In this document: in pieces, positions 17,555 to 29,435 of the stretch
Layout of the letters: each line of letters opens with the position of its first letter
How positions within the stretch are numbered: the first letter of the stretch is position 1
Assembly: GCF_030732225.1 (NCBI RefSeq)
Contig: NZ_CP132230.1
Span: 1,917,001-1,981,000 of the forward strand
Direction of reading: 5' to 3'
DNA: 64,000 nt
Origin: Streptococcus iniae
GTDB taxonomy: Bacteria > Bacillota > Bacilli > Lactobacillales > Streptococcaceae
The notes under the pieces: model-generated
What the model saw: only the letters and a program-made list of their open reading frames with translations
Databases searched by the model: none
What the model was told of the DNA's origin: nothing
Position numbers and translations under genes: made by a program

Positions 17555-18451
17555 TTACTGAAACAAGTGAGACTGTTTTTGCTGAAAATGATAGAAAGCT
17601 CCTAACATTCCTGCAGCATTTTGATGATGAGCAAATTTGAGACTTAACACATCATAAACACTGGCTACGAGATATTTTTGCAAGGCGCTTCTTATTCTCT
17701 GTGCAAGGTAATCTTCTTGTGCCATAATCCCACCGCCTAGCACAATAACACTGGGATTAACAACATAAGCAATATTAGCCAGGCCTTGACCTAAATAATC
17801 AACCATCTGGTCAATTGCAGCAATACACTCCTTATCACCTGCTCTAGCTTCTGTAAAAATACGTCGGCCATCCCAAGAGTCTTTGTCCTCTCCTTTCATT
17901 TGCGCAACACTAGCCACCAAAGCTGTTGTTGAGGCTAAATCTTGGAAAGAAGCCCCTGCTAAATGCATATAGCCCACTTCACAGGCTGCATTTCCAACGC
18001 CATGAAAAACTTGAGAATCCAGTAACAAACAGCCACCAATTCCAGTTCCAATTGTCAAACACAAGGCAACAGCCTTATCTTTGGCACTTCCAGAAATGGC
18101 TTCTGCTAGACCTGCACAATTGACATCATTTTCAATGTCACATGGAATACCAAAACTTTCTTCAATGGTCTTTTTGAATTGGGTTCCTGCATAATCAGGA
18201 ATTTGTGGACCAGAATAAAAGATTTCTCCTTTAATGGGATCTACCATACCAGCTGATGAGATGGCAACTCCTGCAATCTGATGACTATTTTGGTAAGAAG
18301 CAACAAGACCTTTAACCTTCTCAAGAATAGCTGGCCCACCCTTGTGGGCTTCTGTTGCCATTTCCTTTTTTTCAAGCAGTTGACCGTTACCATCAATAAG
18401 ACCGTACTTGGTTGCAGTGCCTCCAATATCAATAGACAGATAAAGACTCAT
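17555..18451 (-). CDS. nanK: ROK-family N-acetylmannosamine kinase
   Basis: Phosphorylates N-acetylmannosamine produced by the lyase. It has the ROK ATP-binding start (SIDIGGTATKYGLI), the substrate/catalytic motif IENDVNCAGLAEA (Asp near residue 103), GTGIGGCLL and the C-terminal PSVIVLGGGIM. The zinc-type CxCGxxGC cluster of many ROK proteins is reduced (ACEVGYMHL). It is the last gene of nan operon 1, 18 bases after the lyase. Function rests on family and operon context; glucokinase activity is less likely here. Confidence 0.88.
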   Translation of the reverse strand: MSLYLSIDIGGTATKYGLIDGNGQLLEKKEMATEAHKGGPAILEKVKGLVASYQNSHQIAGVAISSAGMVDPIKGEIFYSGPQIPDYAGTQFKKTIEESFGIPCDIENDVNCAGLAEAISGSAKDKAVALCLTIGTGIGGCLLLDSQVFHGVGNAACEVGYMHLAGASFQDLASTTALVASVAQMKGEDKDSWDGRRIFTEARAGDKECIAAIDQMVDYLGQGLANIAYVVNPSVIVLGGGIMAQEDYLAQRIRSALQKYLVASVYDVLSLKFAHHQNAAGMLGAFYHFQQKQSHLFQ

Positions 18452-18469
18452 AAGCTCTCCTCCATTTTT

Positions 18470-19387
18470 CTAACAAAAGTTTGCTTTTGCTTCATTAATC
18501 AGTGCTGCTGCTTTTTGGCATATCGCAAAATCAGCCTCTACTAATTCTGACAGTGGTGAACGAACAGAACCAATATCAAGCCCCTCATTCAGACGGAGCA
18601 CTTCTTTGATAACAGCATACATGTTACCACGCGCTGATACTAAAACTCCAATAATGTCATTGATAGCATATTGAAGCGCTTTGGCTTTTTCCAACTCTTT
18701 TGCTGCAATGTAGTTATCTAAAGTAAGAAACAACTCCGGCATAGCTCCGTAGGTGCCACCAATTCCCGCTTCTGCTCCCATAAGTCGACCTGCTAGAAAC
18801 TGCTCATCTGGACCATTAAAGACAATGTGGTCTTTACCACCAATTGAACAGAAGTTTTGAATATCTTGCACTGGCATTGATGAATTTTTTACACCAATCA
18901 CACGGTCATTTTTAAGCATTTCTTGATAGAGGCTAGAGGTTAGTACAGTTCCAGCAAGTTGTGGAATGTTATAAATGATGAAATCTGTGTTCGGTGCTGC
19001 CGCTGAAATGGCATTCCAATAAGCTGCAACAGCATATTCAGGAAGACGGAAATAAATAGGGGGAATTGCAGCAATGGCATCAACACCCAATTCTTCAGAA
19101 TGTTTAGCCAACTCAATACTATCTTTGGTATTATTGCAGGCAACATGATTGATGATGGTTAGTTTACCTGCAGCTACAGCCATCACATTTTCCAAGACAC
19201 ATTTGCGGTCTTCAACGCTTTGATAGATGCATTCCCCTGATGAGCCATTAAGGTACAAGCCCTTTACACCTTTATCAATGTAATATTGCGTTAGAGCACG
19301 CACCGCTTCAGGATTAATGTTTCCCTCAGCATCATAACAAGCGTAAAATGCTGGAATAATCCCTTTATAGTTATCTAAATGTTTCAT
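18470..19387 (-). CDS. nanA: N-acetylneuraminate lyase
   Basis: Cleaves sialic acid to N-acetylmannosamine and pyruvate. It is a class I aldolase of the DapA/NanA TIM-barrel family. YLNGSSGECIYQS is the substrate loop, the tyrosine lies in FIIYNIPQLAG, and the Schiff-base lysine is in RVIGVKNSS near residue 164. The GSSGE and IYNIP features point to the neuraminate branch rather than dihydrodipicolinate synthase. Length is 305 residues. It sits between yhcH and nanK. Note that 'nanA' also names pneumococcal sialidase; this gene is the lyase. Confidence 0.93.
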   Translation of the reverse strand: MKHLDNYKGIIPAFYACYDAEGNINPEAVRALTQYYIDKGVKGLYLNGSSGECIYQSVEDRKCVLENVMAVAAGKLTIINHVACNNTKDSIELAKHSEELGVDAIAAIPPIYFRLPEYAVAAYWNAISAAAPNTDFIIYNIPQLAGTVLTSSLYQEMLKNDRVIGVKNSSMPVQDIQNFCSIGGKDHIVFNGPDEQFLAGRLMGAEAGIGGTYGAMPELFLTLDNYIAAKELEKAKALQYAINDIIGVLVSARGNMYAVIKEVLRLNEGLDIGSVRSPLSELVEADFAICQKAAALINEAKANFC

Positions 19388-19404
19388 ATCACTTTTATCC
19401 TTTT

Positions 19405-19875
19405 CTACACAACTTGATTGCTATCATCCATCAAGGCTTTAACCACTACCTTTACCATCTCAAAACCAGAATCAGCTAATCCACCAGGTCTATGTCGCTC
19501 TTCTGGGAAGAAGATAAGAAAATAGCCTGGCTTAAGTGTTACCTCTAAAGAAGACTGACAGGCATCAAACCCATAATCTTCTTGAAGCCGATAGTCTACT
19601 AAAGTTTCTTGTGGCTGGTAACCATAAGAAATCGTTTCTGCCCCCTCCATCACAATATGAATATCTGCATAATGGCGATGGTATTCATACTTATTCTCAG
19701 GATTTTCTATCAACTGGTTTTCCCCATAATTTAGGAAAACTTGGTCTCCTTTGATAGCATGTCGCCCATAAGAAAGCTCTTGTAAATCTGTTTGCATGAG
19801 GTAATCAATTGCCCTATCGAGATTAGGATGTAAAAAACGATAATGGGATAAATTGCTGAGGGAATCTATAATCAT
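19405..19875 (-). CDS. yhcH: YhcH/YjgK/YiaL-family protein
   Basis: Cupin-like 156-residue protein of the YhcH family (DUF386), often encoded with sialic-acid genes. The metal-binding histidine/glutamate pattern is visible (YHRHYADIHIVMEGAE near residue 70 and FFPEERHRPG near 130). The family is thought to process or sense sialic-acid derivatives, possibly as an anomerase or epimerase, but the exact reaction is not secure. It lies between the solute-binding protein and the lyase in nan operon 1. Confidence 0.85.
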   Translation of the reverse strand: MIIDSLSNLSHYRFLHPNLDRAIDYLMQTDLQELSYGRHAIKGDQVFLNYGENQLIENPENKYEYHRHYADIHIVMEGAETISYGYQPQETLVDYRLQEDYGFDACQSSLEVTLKPGYFLIFFPEERHRPGGLADSGFEMVKVVVKALMDDSNQVV

Positions 19876-19895
19876 GACTTATCCTTTCTTAGGAA

Positions 19896-21254
19896 TTATT
19901 TTTTAAGGGCTTTGGAGTGTTTTTGCCCTTCTTCAATAGCCTTGTTTCCGTTTTTAACAAATGTGTCCAATGCTTCCTTAGATGATTTTTCACCAGTCAA
20001 TGCTGCTTGTAATTCTGGGAATAAAGCTGTTCTAATTTCAGCATAACCTGGGGTATTGTTTGAGAAGTTGATCACGTATTTGTCATTGTTGATATAAGTT
20101 TCAAGCAGTGGGTTCTTAGCTTTTTCCTTGTCAACGAGTGATTTACGAACAGGCATAAAGTTCATACTTGCTTTAATCAATTCATCGTTTTCAGAGTAGT
20201 ATTTAACAAAATCTTTGGCTAATTTGACACGTTTATCGCCATTGGTATTGAAAACTGCTGACCCCAGTACATAAGTGAAAGATTTAGGGCTATCAACATT
20301 TGGGACATTAGCAAGGCGAGCATCAAATTTGCCCAAAGTTCCATTAGCCATGTTGTCTTGCATGCCTTTATATAGAACTGAATTTGTAAAGCTTACAGCT
20401 ACTTGTTTGTTTTGGAACATCGCATTAACATCATTACTTGTTAAAGATTCTGCCCCTGGTGTTAACATTTTTTTGTCGTTCAATTCTTTGAGGTAATCAA
20501 GAGCCTCTACACCTTTTTTATCATTAACAATCAATTTACCATCTTTGCCAAAGAAAGAAGAACCAAACATTCTGAGATACATCATGGTCCAAGTGTCGCC
20601 TTGATTATTTTTAGCATAAAATCCCAAAGGTGAAACCTTGTCATCACTTGCTTTAAGACTGCTTAAAATGGTTTTAAAGTCGTCCATTGACCAGTTTGCA
20701 ATTTTTTCTTTGTCAGCAACATATTTTTGAAGCCCTGCTTTTTCAAACATTTCAGCATTATAAACTAACATGCCAGGGTTTTGTGCAAATGGGTAAAAAT
20801 AGGTTTTGCCATTGATTGCCACATTATCCCAAACAGAAGCTGAAATATCTGCTTTGTTTTTATCATCAATAACAGAATCAAGCGGTTCTAGCAAACCTTG
20901 GTGAGCAAAGCTTGAAATAGCAAAGGTTGATTCAAAGAAAACATCAGGCAAGGTTTTTGTTTGTGTGGCAACACTCAGTTTACTATCTCTTTCTTCACCA
21001 GGAATAACCTGAACCGTAATTTTCTTCCCTGGATGGTCTTTTTCATACATCTTAGCTGCTGTTTTAAAGAAAGAATCATAGTCTGCACCTTTTTCAGTCC
21101 CGCTATAGGTTCCCTTCCATTGTGGCGTCAACCACACATCAATTTGATTTGGGTCTTTTCCTTCTTTAGCAGACTCCTTTTTAGAAGAGCAAGCTGCTAA
21201 TCCAAGCAGTGGCAACATCGCTACAGTAGCGATTTTAAGCATTTTTTTAGTCAT
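19896..21254 (-). CDS. Sugar ABC transporter solute-binding lipoprotein (sialic-acid type, set 1)
   Basis: Extracytoplasmic binding protein of the carbohydrate uptake (CUT1) family, 452 residues. The lipoprotein signal ends in the lipobox LAACSS, with Cys22 as the lipid site. A family-1 solute-binding fold follows (DVFFESTFAISSFAHQGLLEPLD, NPGMLVYNAEMFEKAGL, VSFTNSVLYKGM, FMPVRKSLVD). It is followed by yhcH and preceded by two permease genes. No ATPase is encoded in the operon, so a shared MsmK-like ATPase elsewhere is expected. Substrate (free sialic acid or a sialylated or derived sugar) is inferred from context. Confidence 0.87.
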   Translation of the reverse strand: MTKKMLKIATVAMLPLLGLAACSSKKESAKEGKDPNQIDVWLTPQWKGTYSGTEKGADYDSFFKTAAKMYEKDHPGKKITVQVIPGEERDSKLSVATQTKTLPDVFFESTFAISSFAHQGLLEPLDSVIDDKNKADISASVWDNVAINGKTYFYPFAQNPGMLVYNAEMFEKAGLQKYVADKEKIANWSMDDFKTILSSLKASDDKVSPLGFYAKNNQGDTWTMMYLRMFGSSFFGKDGKLIVNDKKGVEALDYLKELNDKKMLTPGAESLTSNDVNAMFQNKQVAVSFTNSVLYKGMQDNMANGTLGKFDARLANVPNVDSPKSFTYVLGSAVFNTNGDKRVKLAKDFVKYYSENDELIKASMNFMPVRKSLVDKEKAKNPLLETYINNDKYVINFSNNTPGYAEIRTALFPELQAALTGEKSSKEALDTFVKNGNKAIEEGQKHSKALKK

Positions 21255-21298
21255 TTCTATTTTCCTTTCAGAAATATGTTTTTTAACAGATTAAGACG

Positions 21299-22135
21299 TT
21301 ACTCTTTGATGGCGCCATTTGTAGCACCTTTAACAAAGAAACGTTGGAACATAAAGAATATAATAATCATTGGCAAGGCTGCTATTGCCGCACCTGCAAC
21401 TTTCAAACCAATATTAGGGTTGATATCTTGTTGAAGACTGGCAACACCAATTGTCAGAGTCTTCATGTCTTTGCTTCTAGCCATGAGTAATTGCCATAAG
21501 TAATCATTCCAAGCTGTGACAAAGTTAAGAATAAAGAGGGCACCAATCCCTGGTTTGACAATAGGTAACATTAATGTTGAAAAGACAGTCCACTCACTGG
21601 CCCCATCAATCTTAGCAGACTCCCGAATGGATTCTGGAATCACTTTAAAGTAAGAATAAAGCATAAAGGTTCCAAAACCAGTGGCTAAGTTAGGAACAAT
21701 CATGGATTGATAAGTATCTACCCAATTTAAACTTTCAATAACATCAAATAAGGGAACAATAAAGGTTTCTTTAGGAATCATAATGGATGCTATGACAATC
21801 AAAAAGAGTACTGTTCGACCCTTGAAGGCCAATTTTGAAAAGCCATAGGCAGCTAAAGCTGATACAAAAACACTAAATAAAGCTGTAGCAAAAGACACAA
21901 TGAAACTGTTCATGACCCATTTTAGGGTAGGCTGTCCTGAAAATAATTCACTCAAATTCCCCATATACCATCTTTTTGGAAGAATATCTGGTGGCATTTG
22001 GTAAATTTCCGCTGACGTTTTGAAAGTATTTGTCACCAACCAAAACAATGGTAATAGAAATAAAAGTGCTAAAACCAAAACAATAATATTGGTGATGAGG
22101 TCAAACCTTTCCATTCTTTTTATATTTCTAAGCAT
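21299..22135 (-). CDS. Sugar ABC transporter permease (MalG type, set 1)
   Basis: Inner-membrane permease of 278 residues with about six helices and the MalG-family EAA loop ESIRESAKIDGASEWTVFSTLMLPIVKPG near residue 195. The opening WLVTNTFKTSAEIY is typical of the second CUT1 permease. It pairs with the permease nine bases upstream and the lipoprotein downstream. It shows clear family resemblance to the permease at 27608-28438 of the second transporter set, with the same length and motif order, though sequence differs considerably. Confidence 0.87.
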   Translation of the reverse strand: MLRNIKRMERFDLITNIIVLVLALLFLLPLFWLVTNTFKTSAEIYQMPPDILPKRWYMGNLSELFSGQPTLKWVMNSFIVSFATALFSVFVSALAAYGFSKLAFKGRTVLFLIVIASIMIPKETFIVPLFDVIESLNWVDTYQSMIVPNLATGFGTFMLYSYFKVIPESIRESAKIDGASEWTVFSTLMLPIVKPGIGALFILNFVTAWNDYLWQLLMARSKDMKTLTIGVASLQQDINPNIGLKVAGAAIAALPMIIIFFMFQRFFVKGATNGAIKE

Positions 22136-22143
22136 ATCTTCTC

Positions 22144-23031
22144 CTATTGGTTTGTTTTAACAAATGATCTCAACTGAGGGACACTCAATAAAAGTGCAAT
22201 AATAAACATCAATACACCAATAGCCGATGCTGCCCCGGTATTGTTATAAACAAAGGCATTTTGGTAAAGGTAATACATCATTGTAACTGAAGCATTGTTT
22301 GGTCCACCACCTGTTAAGAGTTGAATAACAACGAAAATCTTCAAGACTGCAATGATATTAATAACAATCAAATAAGCCGTTGTTGGTCTTACTAAAGGTA
22401 TGACAATATGTCTGATGCGTTGCCATCTGCTAGCACCATCTAATTGTGCTGCTTCAAAATAATCTTGCGAAATGCCAATCATCGTTGCTAAATATAAGAT
22501 AATGGCTTGGCCAACATTTCCAACAAATGTGACAAAAACAATAATAGGCATAACCGTTTTAGTATTCCCAAGTAAGTTAACATGACCAAAACCTGCCGTC
22601 TGAAAAAGGTAGCTGATGAATCCGTTGGAAGGATTCAAAAGAAAGTTCCAAACGATACTCATAACAACCATTGATACCATAACTGGTAAATAGTAAGAAC
22701 CTCTGATAAAAGAGACATATCTTGAATTTTTATCATAGACTGTTGTCGCTACAAAAAGAGCGAAAACAATGGTTAACAAGACAATTGCCACGACAAAAAA
22801 GATTGTATTGGCAATGGATTTAACAAAGGTTTGATCTTGCAATAATGCTTTGAAATTATCAAGACCAACAAAGTATGAATCCAGTCCATAAACCTTATAG
22901 AGACTCATTTTGAAGCCTTTAATAACAGGGTAAACAATGAAAATGAGCATTAAAAGCATTTGCGGTGCTATAAAAAGATAGCCCGGATATTGTTTTTTGA
23001 TATTACTGAAATTCACATCAACTCTCCTCAA
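22144..23031 (-). CDS. Sugar ABC transporter permease (MalF type, set 1)
   Basis: The first permease of the transporter, 295 residues, with six predicted helices (PGYLFIAPQMLLMLIFIVYP opens TM1). The EAA loop is DYFEAAQLDGASRWQRIRHIVIPLVRPT near residue 190. It follows nanE by six bases and precedes the MalG-type partner by eight, so the three are surely one transcript. Confidence 0.87.
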   Translation of the reverse strand: MRRVDVNFSNIKKQYPGYLFIAPQMLLMLIFIVYPVIKGFKMSLYKVYGLDSYFVGLDNFKALLQDQTFVKSIANTIFFVVAIVLLTIVFALFVATTVYDKNSRYVSFIRGSYYLPVMVSMVVMSIVWNFLLNPSNGFISYLFQTAGFGHVNLLGNTKTVMPIIVFVTFVGNVGQAIILYLATMIGISQDYFEAAQLDGASRWQRIRHIVIPLVRPTTAYLIVINIIAVLKIFVVIQLLTGGGPNNASVTMMYYLYQNAFVYNNTGAASAIGVLMFIIALLLSVPQLRSFVKTNQ

Positions 23032-23037
23032 TAGATT

Positions 23038-23742
23038 TTAATCTTGTAAAGCCTTGATAAAGCGCTCTGCTATTTCTTTTGGCCTAGTAATGGCACCACC
23101 AACAACGATTCCAGCAACACCTAGCTGATTGATTTGTTTTGCCTCTTTAGGGCAATGAATCTTCCCTTCGGCAATGACAGGAATACCAGCTTGACAAAGC
23201 CTGTCAACCAATTCAATATCTGGCCCTGCTTCCTGACGACTATATGAGGTGTAGCCAGAAAGTGTTGTCCCCACAAAATCAATTCCCGCTTCATAGGCAG
23301 CTAGTCCTTCCTCGTAAGTGCTGATATCTGCCATAAAAAGTTGCTCAGGATACTTGGCCTTGATTTGAGCAATAAAGTCTGCAATACTTAAACCATCATA
23401 ACGTGCCCTATTGGTACAATCTAATGCAATAACTGCAATATCAAGCGCAGCCAATTGATCAATTTCAGTCATGGTAGCTGTGATAAAGGGTTTTTGCGGT
23501 GGGTAGTCCTTTTTGATAATCCCAATAATTGGTAAATCTGTTACCTCTTGTATTTCTTTGATGTCTCTAACTGAATTTGCTCTAATACCAACAGCACCAG
23601 CTTCTTCAGCCGCCTTAGCCATAAGTGGCATGACTCCTCCTTCTTCTCTAAAAAGAGGTTCCCCAGGCAAGGCTTGGCAAGAGACGATGATCCCACCTTT
23701 TATCGCTTGCAAAAGCTTGTCTTTTCGTGATTGATCAGGCAT
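23038..23742 (-). CDS. nanE: N-acetylmannosamine-6-phosphate 2-epimerase (copy 1)
   Basis: Converts ManNAc-6-phosphate to GlcNAc-6-phosphate. It is a 234-residue TIM barrel with the family motifs [38 protein letters not shown], the lysine/aspartate region VIALDCTNR, and [12 protein letters not shown] near residue 190. It is the first gene of nan operon 1. The second copy at 30798-31502 is highly similar along its whole length, so one arose by duplication or import. Confidence 0.95.
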   Translation of the reverse strand: MPDQSRKDKLLQAIKGGIIVSCQALPGEPLFREEGGVMPLMAKAAEEAGAVGIRANSVRDIKEIQEVTDLPIIGIIKKDYPPQKPFITATMTEIDQLAALDIAVIALDCTNRARYDGLSIADFIAQIKAKYPEQLFMADISTYEEGLAAYEAGIDFVGTTLSGYTSYSRQEAGPDIELVDRLCQAGIPVIAEGKIHCPKEAKQINQLGVAGIVVGGAITRPKEIAERFIKALQD

Positions 23743-23775
23743 TCTATTTGCTCCTTTGCTTACAATTTTTTGTTA

Positions 23776-23789
23776 TGAAAACGTTCACA
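23776..23789. promoter_or_regulatory. CcpA-binding (cre) site, nan operon 1
   Basis: TGAAAACGTTCACA matches the cre consensus TGWNANCGNTNWCA at all 14 positions. It lies just downstream of the -10 box, a repressing position. Confidence 0.8.
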
Positions 23790-23794
23790 AAGAT

Positions 23795-23822
23795 ATTATA
23801 CCAATTACTAAAGTATTTTCGA
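23795..23822 (-). promoter_or_regulatory. Promoter of nan operon 1
   Basis: The -10 is TATAAT (23795-23800) and the -35 is TCGAAA (23817-23822) with a 16-base spacer. The same layout drives operon 2. Confidence 0.7.
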
Positions 23823-23876
23823 CACTTTTCAGCAATTTAGAAAATACATTCACATTTTTTCTTAAAACAATCATTT

Positions 23877-23892
23877 TTGAAACTAGTTTCAA
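23877..23892. promoter_or_regulatory. Candidate operator palindrome upstream of nan operon 1
   Basis: The perfect palindrome TTGAAACTAGTTTCAA lies about 55 bases upstream of the -35. The same core, GAAACTAGTTTC, lies at nearly the same distance upstream of the second nanE promoter. It is a plausible site for the RpiR-type regulator, possibly acting as activator given its upstream position. Confidence 0.6.
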
Positions 23893-23905
23893 CTGTAACA
23901 GCAGC

Positions 23906-23935
23906 ATAAAAAGGCTTTAGCAATGCTAAGGCCTT
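23906..23935 (-). terminator. Terminator downstream of the sialidase gene
   Basis: On the minus strand the stem GGCCTTAGCA / TGCTAAAGCC (one mismatch) runs into five T. It separates operon 2 (ending in the sialidase) from the operator and promoter of operon 1. The 180 bases between it and the sialidase stop show no gene. Confidence 0.75.
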
Positions 23936-24119
23936 AGTTCTTTTTATGCTATGAGAGATTGGGCGGCTTCTAAACAAATAGCCTATAAAAGACTGTTATG
24001 GCACATTATTAGCATGACTTTCTAGCTATTTTAGTTGCCCTTTTTTCTAAAGTACTTATCACTAAACAGCATGAAGACTTATTGGTTTTTAAGCCCTTTA
24101 TCATGCTACCTCTACTAAC

Positions 24120-26879
<2,760 letters not shown>

Positions 26880-26950
26880 TTAATAAATACAAGATGTGCC
26901 ACTTCAAAAATCATAAGAGGTATCTTAATGTCATGCTATTTGTCTTTGTT

Positions 26951-27586
26951 TTACTTTAGTATTCTCTCCATAACGCACATATAAAGGTAAGTCATCCCAC
27001 TTATTCCAATAATAAGAAATAAGGATAGACCTACCAAAAACACTAATAAGGATTGTTTCAAAATAAACATCATAATTCCTAAACTTGCTAAAAAAGCAAA
27101 GCTCCAAGGAAAATGAAGACTCAAGAGGATAAAACTCTTCTTGAGAAGTTTGATAACTGGCTCTTGGCTTTTTGTTGCCAAAGGGTAAAGATAGCACGAG
27201 ACCATAAGGAGTAAAAACAAGCTTGCTAAACAAAGAACCTTAAAAACTTGAAAGACTAGCGCTGTTTGATGCCACACCAAATAGAGGTCAAGTAAAATGA
27301 CCCCTATTAAAGCAGTTTCCAAATTTCCAAGAAGAAACCCCCTTTGCAAATAGTGCTTGAAGAAGCTGACATAGTCTGCCAAAAGGTGTTCTGATTGGCC
27401 AGAGTGATCATTAACAAGGGTAGCATAAAGTGACATTTTAGCCACACCAATTGTCAAAAAAGGTAAGCAGGTCAAACAAAACAGCACATTAAGACACATG
27501 TAATCAAACACGGTAGCAGAACAACGCAACCATTTGCTGTCTAAATTAAAGAGAGAGCTTATCACACTTTTCTTTGTTTTTTTCAT
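26951..27586 (-). CDS. YesL-family membrane protein
   Basis: A 211-residue integral membrane protein of the YesL family (DUF624), with about five hydrophobic helices (YMCLNVLFCLTCLPFLTIG, VFKVLCLASLFLLLMVSCYL, FPWSFAFLASLGIMMFIL, ISGMTYLYMCVM). Members are commonly encoded with CUT1 sugar transporters, but their function is unknown. It follows the permease pair of transporter set 2 and precedes the sialidase. An overlapping same-strand frame of 100 codons is rejected because it lacks family features. Confidence 0.8.
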   Translation of the reverse strand: MKKTKKSVISSLFNLDSKWLRCSATVFDYMCLNVLFCLTCLPFLTIGVAKMSLYATLVNDHSGQSEHLLADYVSFFKHYLQRGFLLGNLETALIGVILLDLYLVWHQTALVFQVFKVLCLASLFLLLMVSCYLYPLATKSQEPVIKLLKKSFILLSLHFPWSFAFLASLGIMMFILKQSLLVFLVGLSLFLIIGISGMTYLYMCVMERILK

Positions 27587-27607
27587 ACTATTACTCTTTT
27601 TCTCATT

Positions 27608-28438
27608 TTACCCTTTAACAGCTCCCATTGTAATCCCTTGCGTAAATGATTTTTGGAAGACAAGGAAGACTGTTACAATTGGAACTGCTGCAAGTGCTGC
27701 GCCAGCCATGATAAGGCCGTAATTGGTTGCCATTTCTGCCTGCATCGTTGCAACGCCTAGTGAAATGGTTAAATTATCCCGTGAGGTTAACATGACTAAC
27801 TGCATAAAATAATCATTCCAAGTGTTAATGAAGGTAAAGATGGCAAGTGCTGCAAATCCTGGCTTCACAATCGGAAAAGCAACACTGAAAAAGGTTCTAA
27901 CTTCACCACAGCCGTCAATCTTTGCTGATTCTAGAAGTTCTGTTGGAATATTTTCTGAGAATTGTTTCATTAGGAAAACACCAAAAGGCCAGCCAACTAA
28001 TGGCAGAATAACTGCTCCTAAGGTGTCATGAATCCCCATAAAGTTAACAATACGAACAAGTGGCACCAAGACAACTTGTTTTGGCAAAGCCATTGCTGCA
28101 ATAAAGAGTGAAAACAAGAGACGCTGCCCATAGAAACGTTTTTTAGCCAAGGCATAACCTGCTAAAGAAGAGGTGCCACAGACTAAAAGCATGGTCATAA
28201 CTGAAATAAAGACACTATTCCAGAGCCATTTTAAAGCTGGATTTTGTACAATGAGAGCTTTAAAGTTCTCTACTGTTGGCATCTTTGGCCACCATTGTGG
28301 CGGTATCATTATGGTATCAGGTTGGGATTTAAAGGCTCCTGTCATAATCCAATAAAAAGGAAAGACAAATAATACTGTCAAGAGGCATAGAATTACCGTT
28401 GTCAGAATATCTGATGCTGTTATTTTCTTTTTCTTCAT
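27608..28438 (-). CDS. Sugar ABC transporter permease (MalG type, set 2)
   Basis: A CUT1 permease of 276 residues with six helices, a WIMTGAFKSQPDTIMIPPQWWP opening and an EAA loop in TELLESAKIDGCGEVRTFFS near residue 180. It is the second permease of transporter set 2 and lies 12 bases after its partner. In S. pyogenes the corresponding operon order is nanE, binding protein, two permeases, yesL, which is exactly the order here; this set therefore looks like the ancestral one. Confidence 0.87.
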   Translation of the reverse strand: MKKKKITASDILTTVILCLLTVLFVFPFYWIMTGAFKSQPDTIMIPPQWWPKMPTVENFKALIVQNPALKWLWNSVFISVMTMLLVCGTSSLAGYALAKKRFYGQRLLFSLFIAAMALPKQVVLVPLVRIVNFMGIHDTLGAVILPLVGWPFGVFLMKQFSENIPTELLESAKIDGCGEVRTFFSVAFPIVKPGFAALAIFTFINTWNDYFMQLVMLTSRDNLTISLGVATMQAEMATNYGLIMAGAALAAVPIVTVFLVFQKSFTQGITMGAVKG

Positions 28439-28450
28439 ATCTATTCTCCT

Positions 28451-29338
28451 TTAGTATTCCACGTCATTGCCTAATATCTTGAATTGGGCGAAACTAATGA
28501 CTGCAATGAGTACTGCTAAGAAAACACCCATGGTATTAGCATAACCATATTCAGATAACTTAAAGGCTTTCTCATAGAGATAATACATTAAGGTACTTGT
28601 TGAATAGTTAGGTCCACCAGAAGTCAATAATTGAATCAAAGCAAAACATTGGAAGGAATTAATTGTTGTAATGACTGCAATATAAAGGGTTGTTGGTAAT
28701 AAACTTGGCCATTTAATGTTCCAGAAAACCTGAAATTCTGTAGCCCCATCAACACGCGCAGCTTCAACCAATGACTGATCAATATTTCCCATTGCTGCAA
28801 TGTAAAGAATGATGGGTTGCCCAACCGAGGTCGTTAGTAAAATAACAATAATGGCTAACAAAGCCCAATGCTTATCTCCTAACCAGCTGATGTTTTGGTC
28901 AATGACATGACTGTATTTTAAAACATAATTTAAAATCCCTGACATAGGGTCATAAATCCATTTCCAAACAACAGTCACAGCAACACTCCCTGTTACAACC
29001 GGTAAAAAGAAGACTGCTCGGTAAAAAGATCTGGAAATCACATTTTTATCATATGTTTTTGCAGCAACAAACAAGGAAAATAAAACAACAACTGGCACAG
29101 ACCCAATAACAATAATTAATGTATTTACCAAGGATTTTATAAAAATAGGGTCTTTAAACATGCGACTGTAGTTGGCAAGGCCGACAAAGGTAAAGTCGGT
29201 CATGGTGTAGTTAAAAAAACTTGTCACAAATCCCATAATCATTGGCAAGAGAACAAAAATAATAAAGAAAACTAGCACTGGCGCCAAAAAGGCATATGAA
29301 ACCAGAGTCTCTCTCATTTTTAATTTATTGACCTTCAC
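28451..29338 (-). CDS. Sugar ABC transporter permease (MalF type, set 2)
   Basis: A CUT1 permease of 295 residues with six helices (SYAFLAPVLVFFIIFVLLPM opens TM1). The EAA loop is in QSLVEAARVDGATEFQVFWN near residue 190. It follows the binding protein by about 100 bases and precedes the MalG-type partner. Same length and topology as the set-1 counterpart, with moderate sequence similarity. Confidence 0.87.
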   Translation of the reverse strand: MKVNKLKMRETLVSYAFLAPVLVFFIIFVLLPMIMGFVTSFFNYTMTDFTFVGLANYSRMFKDPIFIKSLVNTLIIVIGSVPVVVLFSLFVAAKTYDKNVISRSFYRAVFFLPVVTGSVAVTVVWKWIYDPMSGILNYVLKYSHVIDQNISWLGDKHWALLAIIVILLTTSVGQPIILYIAAMGNIDQSLVEAARVDGATEFQVFWNIKWPSLLPTTLYIAVITTINSFQCFALIQLLTSGGPNYSTSTLMYYLYEKAFKLSEYGYANTMGVFLAVLIAVISFAQFKILGNDVEY

Positions 29339-29435
29339 TAAGGACTACCTCTTTCCTATCTTTTCTGATGAAAACAACCCCTTTTCAGTGACCATCTGAC
29401 ATGACAATGAAAAGGAGCCGTATTAATATCACTCG

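Noticed and set aside
26931-27233. 100-codon same-strand frame overlapping yesL
   Set aside because: It lies entirely within or beside the YesL frame, lacks any family motif and has no ribosome site.
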